Assembly (NCBI RefSeq): GCF_900129225.1
Contig: NZ_FQUG01000002.1
Coordinates: 558,001 to 622,000, forward strand
Direction: 5' to 3'
DNA from: Schwartzia succinivorans DSM 10502
GTDB lineage: Bacteria > Bacillota > Negativicutes > Selenomonadales > Selenomonadaceae
Length of the DNA: 64,000 nucleotides
In this document: positions 35,751 through 43,900 of the stretch, piece by piece
How positions within the stretch are numbered: the first letter of the stretch is position 1
How the letters are laid out: each line of letters starts with the position of its first letter
Notes under the pieces: generated by a model
Told to the model about the DNA's origin: nothing
The model's input: only the letters and a program-made list of their open reading frames with translations
Databases searched by the model: none
Translations under genes and position numbers: made by a program

Positions 35751-35782
35751 ATTGTTGTAGTCGAAGTGATTACAACAATATA
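35748..35782 (+). promoter_or_regulatory. Palindromic operator at the cupin promoter
   Basis: Perfect 12-bp inverted repeat TATATTGTTGTA (35748-35759)/TACAACAATATA (35771-35782) with an 11-bp centre. It overlaps the -10 box and the likely transcription start. An extra half-site TATTGTTGTA occurs at 35709-35718, before the -35. The Rrf2 regulator encoded two genes on is the obvious candidate to bind it (inference). Confidence 0.7.
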
Positions 35783-35807
35783 AGTAAAGTATTTGGAGGA
35801 GAGTAAG

Positions 35808-36164
35808 ATGACAAATTTCAAGAAGGTAAGTGTGGCAAATGATGCACGGACGGAGCTTCATGACAAATTGCAGTTGACGGGCGCTGAGATAAGCGTAAAT
35901 AATCTGCCCGCCGGAGCCGGCGTTCCCTTTGTGCATTATCACAAGAAGAATGAGGAAATCTACTTTATCACGGGTGGCAAAGGCAAGGCTGTGATTGATG
36001 GTGAGACGGTGGAACTTAAAGCCGGTGACTGGCTGCGCATTTCTCCGGCTGGCCGTCGCCAGTTCTCTGCAGCCGCTGATGAGGGCATAAGCTATATTTG
36101 CATACAGGTACGGGAAAATTCTTTGGAGGAATACACCGCTGACGATGCCGGTATTGAACAGTAA
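35808..36164 (+). CDS. Small cupin-domain protein
   Basis: 118-residue single-domain cupin. Motif 1 is VPFVHYHKKNEEIYFITGGKG (metal-ligand His, His and Glu positions) and motif 2 is AGDWLRISPAGRRQFSA (the usual second His is not obvious, an Arg sits in its place). The start is ATG 35808, set by GGAGGAG at 35794-35800. It is controlled by a promoter with a palindromic operator and is followed by a terminator, then an Rrf2 regulator. Cupins in such settings often act in stress or small-molecule detoxification; substrate unknown. Confidence 0.85.
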   Translation: MTNFKKVSVANDARTELHDKLQLTGAEISVNNLPAGAGVPFVHYHKKNEEIYFITGGKGKAVIDGETVELKAGDWLRISPAGRRQFSAAADEGISYICIQVRENSLEEYTADDAGIEQ

Positions 36165-36183
36165 ACCCTGATTGACAAAAAAG

Positions 36184-36223
36184 ATCTCATTGTAATAACA
36201 TGTCTTACAATGAGATTTTTTTA
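36184..36223 (+). terminator. Intrinsic terminator between cupin and Rrf2 genes
   Basis: ATCTCATTGTAA (36184-36195) pairs with TTACAATGAGAT (36205-36216), followed by TTTTTT. It ends 14 bp before the Rrf2 start, so the regulator gets only read-through or a promoter I cannot see. Confidence 0.8.
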
Positions 36224-36236
36224 TGGGGATGATACT

Positions 36237-36671
36237 GTGCAATTTTCGTTTCGTATGCCGGTGGCAGTACAGATTTTGCTTTGTATTGCCAAATTTGGCG
36301 GTATGTTTAAAACCACATCAACCTTTTTGGCCTCCAGTGTCAATGTTCACCCGGTTATCATTCGCAAGACCTTGGGGCAGCTGAGAAACGCCGGGTTGGT
36401 GGAAGTGGCTGCCGGAGTCGGTGGAGCAAAGCTGATGAAGAAGCCGCAGGATATTACCTTGCAGGATATCTTTCAGGCCGTGGAGGATGATGAGGATTTG
36501 TTCCATATTCAGGACAATCCAAATCCACGTTGTCCTGTGGGGAGGAATATCAAGCTGGTGCTGGGAAGCCGCTTGTCGACGGTCAAGGAACATATGCTGG
36601 CAGATTTTTCACAAATAACGTTGGAAGACCTGCTGGCTGACGTAGCGAAGGCAGAAGAGAAGCAGCAATAA
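36237..36671 (+). CDS. Rrf2-family transcriptional regulator
   Basis: 144-residue winged-helix regulator. The HTH region is SVNVHPVIIRKTLGQLRNAGLVE, followed by the wing AAGVGGAKLMKKPQDITL. The C-terminal half has a single Cys in NPRCPVG rather than the three-cysteine cluster of Fe-S sensors such as IscR or NsrR, so it is closer to the YwnA/CymR-like group. It starts at GTG 36237 after GGGGAT. It probably regulates the cupin and perhaps the UvrA-like gene 26 bp downstream. Confidence 0.88.
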   Translation: MQFSFRMPVAVQILLCIAKFGGMFKTTSTFLASSVNVHPVIIRKTLGQLRNAGLVEVAAGVGGAKLMKKPQDITLQDIFQAVEDDEDLFHIQDNPNPRCPVGRNIKLVLGSRLSTVKEHMLADFSQITLEDLLADVAKAEEKQQ

Positions 36672-36697
36672 ACGTAATTTAAGTGGAGGGGTTGGAC

Positions 36698-39211
36698 ATG
36701 GGCGATAAAGAACGTCCAAGGAATATTATCGTCAGAGGTGCTCGCGTGCATAATCTGAAAAATATTGATGTGGATATCCCCCTTGGAAAATTGGTAGCCA
36801 TTGCCGGGGTGTCCGGCTCGGGAAAATCGTCGTTAGCGTTGGGGACTTTGTACGCGGAAGGTTCACGCCGTTATTTGGAGGCACTGTCTACATACACACG
36901 ACGCCGCATTACGCAAGCCGGCAAAGCCGACGTGGAAGAAATCCGTCATGTACCGGCAGCTCTGGCTCTCCATCAGCGTCCGGGTGTTCCGGGGGTGCGC
37001 AGTACATTTGGCACAGCCTCGGAGTTGCTTAACAGCCTGCGTCTGTTATTTTCAAGGTTGGGAAGCCATACCTGTCCCAATGGACATCTTTGTCCGCCAA
37101 ATATGGATGTAGCGCTGATGCTGCCAACGAAATGCCCGGTCTGCGGCGAGGAGTTTTATGGTCCCGGAGCTGAGGCTATGGCCTTTAACTCGGAAGGTGC
37201 ATGCCCGCATTGCTCAGGGACAGGGATTGTGCGTACGGTTGATGAGGCAAGTCTCGTGCCGGACGAAAGCCTGTCCATTGCCGAGGGGGCGGTGGCTCCC
37301 TGGCAGACGCTGATGTGGTCGTTGATGAAGGATATCGCCAAGGAGATGGGCGTGCGGATTGATGTACCTTTCCGTGACTTGACCCCCGTAGAGAAGGAGG
37401 TTGTCTTTCACGGCCCGGCAGAGAAAAAACATATCCTCTATGTCAATGAAAAGACCAATGTGGCGGCAGAGATGGATTTCACTTACTATAATGCAGTATA
37501 TACGGTGGAAAATGCTTTGGCGAAGGTCAAGGACGAAAAAGGCATGAAACGGGTGGAAAAATTCCTGCATGAGGCATCCTGCCCTGAATGTCAGGGTACG
37601 CGGCTCTCGGCTAAGGTGCGCTCCACCAGACTGGCAGGGAAAAATCTTGCCGAGGCCACAGCCATGACCTTGGATGAGCTGATTCCCTGGGTAAAGGCTG
37701 TGCCGGATACACTGCCTCAGGAAATGCGTCCTATGGCCGAAAGCATCGCCGAGTCCTTTTTGGATAACGCCCGCAGGCTGAAGGAGCTGGGCCTTGGCTA
37801 TCTATCCCTTGACCGTGCCAGCAGTACTCTTTCTACCGGCGAGCGCCAGCGTGTGCAGCTGGCAAGAGCCGTGCGAAATGAAACCACAGGTGTGCTTTAT
37901 GTACTCGATGAGCCCAGCATCGGTCTGCACCCGGCTAATATCGAAGGGCTTCTGGATGTGATTGACAGCCTGCTCAGGGACGGCAATTCCGTGGTTCTGG
38001 TTGACCATGATGTGCATGTGCTGCAGCATGCCGATTATATGATTGAACTCGGGCCGCTGGCCGGAAGCGAAGGGGGCAGTTTGCTCTTTGCCGGGGATAT
38101 GCAAGCGGCAGCAGAGAGCAAAGTTTCCAAGATTGCACCCTTCCTGCGCGGTGGGGCAAATTGCAACCTGCGGAAGCGTGCGTCTTTGGAAAAGATGTTT
38201 GAGCCGGGCACCATCCATCTGGAAACGAATCAGCTGCATACGGTAAGGCCCTTGCAGGTGGATATTCCCAAGGGCAGGCTGACGGTGGTGACAGGTGTAT
38301 CAGGCTCGGGTAAGACTACCATGGTGCTTGAGTGTCTGCTTCCTGCTTTGACGGCCAATATCGAAGGAGACAAGCTGCCGCCACAGGTCAAAGTCATAAG
38401 TGCCGAGGGTATACGCAGGGCTAATCTGATTGATGCCTCGCCTATCGGCATCAACATCCGTTCCACTGTGGCAACCTATAGTGGCGTGCTGGATGAACTG
38501 CGCAAGCTCTATGCCGGCACTGCTGCGGCCAAAGAGAAAAAATGGAAAGCAGGAGCTTTTTCATATAATACAGGCAAACTGCGCTGTCCCACCTGCGACG
38601 GCACGGGACAGATTTCACTTGATGTACAGTTCCTGCCTGATGTGACAATTACCTGCCCGGATTGTGATGGGCGGCGTTATAGCGAGGAAGTTAAAGATGT
38701 TATCTGGCAGGCAGAAGGTGCAGAGCATGGCTATACTTTGCCGGAGATACTCTCCCTGACCGTAAAGGAGGCACTGCCGCTTTTTGCAAAACAGAAGAAG
38801 ATTTATGGGAAGCTTTCAACCCTTAATGATTTAGGCCTTGGCTATCTGACATTGGGGGAGGATACTCCCGCTCTCTCAGGCGGCGAAGCCCAGCGGCTGA
38901 AGCTGGCAAGTGAGATGGGCAGGACACAGGAAGATACGGTGTTTGTATTTGATGAACCGACCATTGGTCTGCATCCCCTGGATGTGCAGGTACTTCTGCA
39001 GGTCTTCGACCGTCTGGTGGAAGCCGGAGCTACTGTAATTGTCATTGAGCATGATCTGGATGTAATCATCAATGCGGATTACATTATAGATATGGGCCCT
39101 GAAGGCGGCGAAAAAGGAGGCCGCATCGTAGCCTGCGGTACGCCGGAAAATGTAGCGGCTGCTAATGACAGCATTACAGGCAAATACATCGCACGGGAAA
39201 TCATGAGGTGA
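36698..39211 (+). CDS. Class II UvrA-like excinuclease ATPase (UvrA2)
   Basis: 837 residues, shorter than housekeeping UvrA (about 940). Two ABC ATPase modules: Walker A GVSGSGKSS at about 38 and GVSGSGKTT at about 535, with signatures LSTGERQRVQLARA and LSGGEAQRLKLASE. Zinc motifs CPVC/CPHC and CPTC/CPDC are present. The segment after the first module goes almost directly from GTASELLNSLRLLF to the zinc region, which indicates loss of the UvrB-binding domain, typical of class II UvrA. Such proteins are linked to DNA-binding drug resistance. Start after GTGGAGGGG. Codon choice (many TTG, GCC, CTG) differs by eye from the chromosome-core neighbours. Confidence 0.9.
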   Translation: MGDKERPRNIIVRGARVHNLKNIDVDIPLGKLVAIAGVSGSGKSSLALGTLYAEGSRRYLEALSTYTRRRITQAGKADVEEIRHVPAALALHQRPGVPGVRSTFGTASELLNSLRLLFSRLGSHTCPNGHLCPPNMDVALMLPTKCPVCGEEFYGPGAEAMAFNSEGACPHCSGTGIVRTVDEASLVPDESLSIAEGAVAPWQTLMWSLMKDIAKEMGVRIDVPFRDLTPVEKEVVFHGPAEKKHILYVNEKTNVAAEMDFTYYNAVYTVENALAKVKDEKGMKRVEKFLHEASCPECQGTRLSAKVRSTRLAGKNLAEATAMTLDELIPWVKAVPDTLPQEMRPMAESIAESFLDNARRLKELGLGYLSLDRASSTLSTGERQRVQLARAVRNETTGVLYVLDEPSIGLHPANIEGLLDVIDSLLRDGNSVVLVDHDVHVLQHADYMIELGPLAGSEGGSLLFAGDMQAAAESKVSKIAPFLRGGANCNLRKRASLEKMFEPGTIHLETNQLHTVRPLQVDIPKGRLTVVTGVSGSGKTTMVLECLLPALTANIEGDKLPPQVKVISAEGIRRANLIDASPIGINIRSTVATYSGVLDELRKLYAGTAAAKEKKWKAGAFSYNTGKLRCPTCDGTGQISLDVQFLPDVTITCPDCDGRRYSEEVKDVIWQAEGAEHGYTLPEILSLTVKEALPLFAKQKKIYGKLSTLNDLGLGYLTLGEDTPALSGGEAQRLKLASEMGRTQEDTVFVFDEPTIGLHPLDVQVLLQVFDRLVEAGATVIVIEHDLDVIINADYIIDMGPEGGEKGGRIVACGTPENVAAANDSITGKYIAREIMR

Positions 39212-39740
39212 CATGGTTGGAGTTCCCTACAGTAGAATACGCGGCTATTCTCTATAGCTAAAAATTTATGTGATAGCAGGAAAAGCTCTTTCCTTCGGGA
39301 AAGTCTTGGTAAAATATCACTAAGAGTATTTCGGGAAAAGCTATATGGGGGAGTGTTTACGATGTTTGGTCTGCCGGAAAAAGAGCCGTGGCAAGCCACC
39401 AACTTTATCCGCTGATCGGAGAAAAAAACACAAAAACAGCCAGCTGGTTTGCCGGCTTAGGCTTCTGAGCAAGCGACAGACCGGGAAATCCTGGATGAAG
39501 ATTTTTGCGGACGGATAGTCTTACTGGCAGGGAGAACTTATGAAGCAGAATATGAACAGGCAAACTACTGTTTTAGGTTCATGAATTATGCTGTTATTTA
39601 TGTTGGGCAAAATCCATTCCATGGCTGGCAAAAGGTCATCAGATGGAACTTGAAGAAATTATGCTAAGACATATAGCTAATAAAAGTTTATTAAGTATGG
39701 TCATTATGATTAGTCTCCTGGTATTGCAGAATAATTTAGA
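39212..39740. other. Gap of about 530 bp with a degraded gene remnant
   Basis: No intact gene. A 17-codon frame starts at ATG 39361 after GGGGGAG and stops at once. The rest is the remnant described next plus AT-rich filler. Confidence 0.6.
39461..39720 (+). pseudogene. Gene remnant, unidentified
   Basis: An open stretch without start codon (39461-39667) encodes the protein-like segment DREILDEDFCGRIVLLAGRT, YEAEYEQANYCFRFMNYAVI and YVGQNPFHG. It then shifts frame near 39622 into LAKGHQMELEEIMLRH in the next frame. The amino-acid make-up and plausible continuation across the shift suggest a decayed coding sequence. I cannot name the family. Confidence 0.4.
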
Positions 39741-41567
39741 TTACATTTTATATCCGGTGGCTTCAGCTTTAGCGTACCATTCCTGGGCTTTCTGCATGTC
39801 TTTTTCTACGCCAAGTCCATTTTCATACATATGTCCCAAAGCTGCCATGGCCGGTGCGGCGATAATGTCACCGCGTTGGGCAGCTTTTTTGTATAAGGTC
39901 AACGCCCTGCTGTAATCCTGGGGAACGCCGCTGCCGGTTTCGTATAAGCGGCCTAAATAATACGTGCCCGTGATATCGCCACGTTCGGCTGCGATGCCGT
40001 ACCATTTGGCGGCTTCCTTGGTATTGGCTTTTACGCCGTAACCGTGTTCGTAGCAGAGGCCAATGTAACGTGGAGCTTTCATGTGTCCTTTGCTGTTGGC
40101 AGCAGTGAAATTTTCGAGAGCTTTTTCATAGTCACCGGCGTTGTAGGCGGCGAGTCCGGCATCATGCAAAGCTTTGGCAAGAAAGCTGCGATGACCTTGC
40201 CGGCTGTCATCTTTGCGCTGCTGAAACAGCCAGTCGCGGATAGCCTCAATATCATAGGCAAATGACCAGGTATACATATGGTTTCCTCCGGCAAAAACGG
40301 AGTAATTTATGTTGGCGTTTTCTGCAGCCATTTCTCTAACCCTGCTATTGATTTCATTCAAGTCAGCATGACTGTCCCAGAAGGTGTTGTTCCGTGCAAC
40401 CTTGCTGCCAAGTGATTGCCAAAGGTCTGTGGCGGAATTCATGCCGGGAAAGGCCTTTGGATCACCCTCACAGACGGTTATCCAGAGTTTCTTGTCCTTC
40501 ATGGCGGCCATTTCCTCAACATTCCATTGACAAGCCACCAGCCACTGTGCGGCAAACAAATCCGGATATTTATCACTTATGGCGATGTTGGCCATACCGC
40601 CCTGAGACTGGCCGGTGCCGTAGATGCGGTTTTTGTCTACGCTGTAACGTTCAATCACGTCATGGAGTAAATCGGTTACAAGCGTAAGACCGGGGGTCCA
40701 TACATTTTCATCAGTAGTCATCATGCCTATTTTTTCTACCAAATCTGCAGTATATTGGGGCGCAAGAATAATGCATTCATGTTTTGCCTGTTCGCCGGCG
40801 CTGGTCCAAATGGTGGCGCCGTTGCCTTGAAACAGCGGTGTTTTTACGGCGTTGATGTTTGCACTGGCATCAGCCACGAAGAACAGCAGCGGATATTTCT
40901 TATTGGGGTCATAGTTTCGGGGCAGGTACAGACTATAGGGAATCGTGGCACCTACCTGCTTGTCGGTGTATTCATATTGTTGGAAACGCTCTATGTCCGG
41001 TTCTTTTATTGCTGTTGCGTCTAAAGTCAGTGGGGCAAGCGTTGTTCCGTCAATTGCGGTAAGGGAGCACAGCTGCTGCACCCGGAGGGATAAATCCGGA
41101 AGCTTCCTGTTGGAGCGTCTTGGGGCATCCGTTCCTTTGCGCTCCTTATCCGTAAGTGGCTTTTCCGGACGTCCGGGTTTTTGACTCAAGTCGCCGTCAT
41201 AAACATTGTTCTTTGTGACAAAATGCAAAATGACATAACGTCCTGCCTTTGATTTGCCTGCAGATTCAGGCTTGTCGTTTACTGTTACAGACGCTATCTC
41301 CCTGCCTGTAACGGCAAAGTCTGTGGACTTTACGGATGACGGCAAAAGTTCCTTCGGGTATTCCAGTATAGCCTCGTCAACCTGCTCTCCACTGCCATAT
41401 ACGTGAGTTACGGCTGTAACCTTTTGCAGGCATTGAACTGTAGCAGTTGACTGAAGCTCACATGACTGCACGGCCGCTGCCTGTGCCGGCAGTGGGGCAG
41501 GAAGCATAAATGCTCCCGTCCCCACTAAGGATAGTGCCAATATTTTTTGAAATCTGCGCATAATCAT
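39741..41567 (-). CDS. Secreted esterase/PHB-depolymerase-like hydrolase with C-terminal Sel1 repeats
   Basis: 608 residues with a signal peptide (about 1-31). Residues 30-190 are an uncertain N-terminal region. Residues 205-450 form an alpha/beta hydrolase: PYSLYLPRNYDPNKKYPLLF, nucleophile elbow GTGQSQGGM, and GGNHMYTWSFAY supplying the likely catalytic His. From about 470 there are three or four Sel1-type repeats (GHMKAPRYIGLCYEHGYGV, GDITGTYYLGRLYETGSGV, AMAALGHMYENGLGV). The peptidase-like esterase fold plus Sel1 is a less common pairing. Start after GGAGGTATG on the minus strand. Substrate unknown. Confidence 0.85.
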   Translation of the reverse strand: MIMRRFQKILALSLVGTGAFMLPAPLPAQAAAVQSCELQSTATVQCLQKVTAVTHVYGSGEQVDEAILEYPKELLPSSVKSTDFAVTGREIASVTVNDKPESAGKSKAGRYVILHFVTKNNVYDGDLSQKPGRPEKPLTDKERKGTDAPRRSNRKLPDLSLRVQQLCSLTAIDGTTLAPLTLDATAIKEPDIERFQQYEYTDKQVGATIPYSLYLPRNYDPNKKYPLLFFVADASANINAVKTPLFQGNGATIWTSAGEQAKHECIILAPQYTADLVEKIGMMTTDENVWTPGLTLVTDLLHDVIERYSVDKNRIYGTGQSQGGMANIAISDKYPDLFAAQWLVACQWNVEEMAAMKDKKLWITVCEGDPKAFPGMNSATDLWQSLGSKVARNNTFWDSHADLNEINSRVREMAAENANINYSVFAGGNHMYTWSFAYDIEAIRDWLFQQRKDDSRQGHRSFLAKALHDAGLAAYNAGDYEKALENFTAANSKGHMKAPRYIGLCYEHGYGVKANTKEAAKWYGIAAERGDITGTYYLGRLYETGSGVPQDYSRALTLYKKAAQRGDIIAAPAMAALGHMYENGLGVEKDMQKAQEWYAKAEATGYKM

Positions 41568-41591
41568 ACCTCCATATTTATTTTAAGCAAT

Positions 41592-41652
41592 AAAAAAATC
41601 GACGTTCCCTAAAAAGGGCAGAAAACACCTATCCGTTTTCCACGTCGATTTT
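41592..41652 (-). terminator. Minus-strand hairpin with T run before the esterase gene
   Basis: Read on the minus strand, AAAATCGACGT (41652-41642) pairs with ACGTCGATTTT (41605-41595), followed by TTTATT. Inside is a further small stem. It lies 25-85 bp upstream of the esterase start, so it is either the terminator of the MATE gene or an attenuator in the esterase leader. A second small hairpin (AACGGCT/AGCCGT, near 41668-41687) precedes it. Confidence 0.6.
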
Positions 41653-41790
41653 CTGCTGCTGCTGCAGCACGGCTCCTACACAGCCGTTATGCTATTTTAA
41701 ATAAAACTCGTCAAAAGAGGAAAGTCTGCCTTGGGCAAAACTTTAACCAGGACATTGTAACACAGGTTATACGGATTGACAAGGCGGTTT

Positions 41791-43149
41791 TTATTTTCCG
41801 TACATTACATCCCATTTTTTTTCAACAAAGTAGAACCGCATGCTCAGGAATATACCGCCAAGCAAAAGGCCTGCTATGAGACCAATCCAATAGCCGTAGG
41901 GGCCAAAATCAAATTTTTCAGCCAGCAGCCATCCGATTGGAAGACCAGCTGCCCAGTTTGATATTACAGACAAAAGAAATGCCGCGCGGACATCCTTTGC
42001 TCCACGAAGTATTCCCTGAAGCGGAGCGTTCAGAGCATCAGCCAGCTGCATTCCCACGGTGTACGCAAGGAATACGAGAAGAAGCTCGTGAACCGCGGGG
42101 TCCTCGGTATATATTGCGGATATAATGCTGCGCATAGGTATAAGGAGCGCTGCGACAATACCGACGACAATGAGAGAAAGGATACGTCCGAGACGGGCAT
42201 ATTTTCTCGCGTCAACAGGCCGCTTTGAACCAAGCTCATAGCCAACGAGAATCGTAAGCGCCATGCTTATGGACAGCGGAATCATATATACCTGTGTAGT
42301 GAAATTCAGAGCCGCCTGATGCGCAGCGAGAACGGCTGTGCCATAGCCTGCCATGAAAAGCCCGACAGCACTGAAAATGGACACTTCACAGAAAATGGCT
42401 CCGCCTATAGGCAGGCCAAGTGCAAGCTGACGTCGGCACGCGCCCCAGAGAGGCGGCATGAAACGGCGGAAGATGTGATAATTGCGAAACGGCGTGACGT
42501 AAAGCGTGATTAAAACATTCAGGAGAAGATTGATGCCGTAGGCAACCGCTGTGCCTATACCTGAGCCTACGCCACCGAGGGCGGGGAAACCGCCCCAGCC
42601 GTATACAAGAAAGAAATTTGCGACTATGTTTATCGGTACAGTAATAAGCGTGACAAGCATAGTAAGACGCGTAAAGCCATGTGCATCAAGAAGATTTCTG
42701 AGAACAGCGCTCAAGAAAATCAGCGGCATGCCACAGGAAATTGCGAGAATCCAATGTATAGCGACATATTCTACACGAGGTTCGAGCTGCAGACTGTGGA
42801 TGATAACAGGAACGAAAATCCATCCAAGTAGGAGCACGACGGCGGCAATAAAAAGCGCCTGCCAAAAGCCCTGACGCACAGCAAAAACAATCGACCACCG
42901 TTTCCCTGCACCGTAAGCGTGAACAATGGTCGGTGTGAGCCCTGACAAAACGGATATACATGTGGTGAATACCGGAAAATATAAATTCGCGCCTACGGCA
43001 ACACCTGCAAGGTCTTCACTGGAAAAGTGCCCCGCCATGACCGTATCACAGAAGCCCGTCGCAACGAGGGCAAGCTGCGTCACAAAAATTGGCACGAGAA
43101 CTATAAAAAATTCCCGTGCCTTACCCATCCAAGTATTTGTGTGTTTCAT
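41791..43149 (-). CDS. MATE-family efflux transporter
   Basis: Inner-membrane multidrug/toxin exporter of 452 residues with about 12 spans. The MATE start FIVLVPIFVTQLALVATGFCDTVMAGHFS and the second-half equivalent GLPIGGAIFCEVSIFSAVGLFMAGYG are typical of the NorM-like branch. The start at 43149 lies 7 bp after the stop of the upstream secreted-protein gene, so the two are likely co-transcribed. Substrate unknown; coupling ion not determinable. Confidence 0.93.
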   Translation of the reverse strand: MKHTNTWMGKAREFFIVLVPIFVTQLALVATGFCDTVMAGHFSSEDLAGVAVGANLYFPVFTTCISVLSGLTPTIVHAYGAGKRWSIVFAVRQGFWQALFIAAVVLLLGWIFVPVIIHSLQLEPRVEYVAIHWILAISCGMPLIFLSAVLRNLLDAHGFTRLTMLVTLITVPINIVANFFLVYGWGGFPALGGVGSGIGTAVAYGINLLLNVLITLYVTPFRNYHIFRRFMPPLWGACRRQLALGLPIGGAIFCEVSIFSAVGLFMAGYGTAVLAAHQAALNFTTQVYMIPLSISMALTILVGYELGSKRPVDARKYARLGRILSLIVVGIVAALLIPMRSIISAIYTEDPAVHELLLVFLAYTVGMQLADALNAPLQGILRGAKDVRAAFLLSVISNWAAGLPIGWLLAEKFDFGPYGYWIGLIAGLLLGGIFLSMRFYFVEKKWDVMYGK

Positions 43150-43156
43150 TAACGTA

Positions 43157-43720
43157 TTACCAGATTACCGGATTCATCTGCTCGTACGTTTTCTTTGCCA
43201 TAGTGAATGCGGTCTCTACAGGTGAGCCTTTTTCAATAGGCTTGAACTCGGCTTTTTCAATCGGAGTATCCGTCTCGCCGAGAAGCACAGCGCCGAAGCT
43301 GATGTCCTTTGTATGTATGATGGAATAGGTACGTTCCTTTGTATTGAATACGTAGAGTACCTCGGAATGTGAATAACGGTCATGGTCGAGCTTAACTGCG
43401 TATTGCTGATTTTTCTGTTCAAGTAAAACGCCGTTCTTCAAAAATACCTTCAGATTGACTTTTATCAGATTCTTGTGTCCTTCAACAGCGTCAATGGAAA
43501 GCTCCTCGTACTCGTAGTCGGCTTCCTTTGTCTTTACAAGCTCCGTCCAGCGGTTGACCTCGAGCTGCTCCGGCGATACGTCTTTCGTCGGGTACATGCT
43601 GATGTTCCAGTCGCTGAGATTGGTTACGCCTTCCGTAACAGATGAATCGCCTTTTGCAGACACAGGAACTGCAAGTGAAACAACTGCGGCGCCTACACAT
43701 AAAATCGCTTTAAGTTTCAT
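43157..43720 (-). CDS. Secreted protein of unknown function
   Basis: 187 residues with a signal peptide (MKLKAILCVGAAVVSLAVPV, cleavage near SAKG). The mature protein is a compact mixed alpha/beta domain with no catalytic motif seen. The start at 43718-43720 is set by AAGGAGGG on the minus strand, not the upstream TTG/ATG codons of the longer open frame. Upstream partner of the MATE exporter. Function unknown. Confidence 0.78.
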   Translation of the reverse strand: MKLKAILCVGAAVVSLAVPVSAKGDSSVTEGVTNLSDWNISMYPTKDVSPEQLEVNRWTELVKTKEADYEYEELSIDAVEGHKNLIKVNLKVFLKNGVLLEQKNQQYAVKLDHDRYSHSEVLYVFNTKERTYSIIHTKDISFGAVLLGETDTPIEKAEFKPIEKGSPVETAFTMAKKTYEQMNPVIW

Positions 43721-43862
43721 ATAACATACCCTCCTTAAAGGTTTGTTTACATACCCTTTGAACTTAATTATAACACGAATTGTGAAAGAAACGAAATTGA
43801 GTCCTTTGAGAATATTTATCAAAAACTCTCTTGCGCTCTTTCGAGAGGTAATAACAATATGT

Positions 43863-43868
43863 TATAAT
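43863..43868 (+). promoter_or_regulatory. Likely -10 box of the M16 protease gene
   Basis: TATAAT at 43863-43868, 32 bp before the GTG start; no good -35 box is visible. Confidence 0.45.
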
Positions 43869-43900
43869 GTTTTGGATTGAATAATAAGGAGATGTATTTA

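Noticed and set aside
36698-39211. Housekeeping uvrA
   Set aside because: About 100 residues short in the UvrB-binding region and not next to uvrB; fits the class II group.
39643-39915. Possible 90-residue plus-strand membrane protein
   Set aside because: Its second half is antisense to the Sel1 repeats of the esterase; its first half overlaps the decayed gene remnant; no ribosome site.
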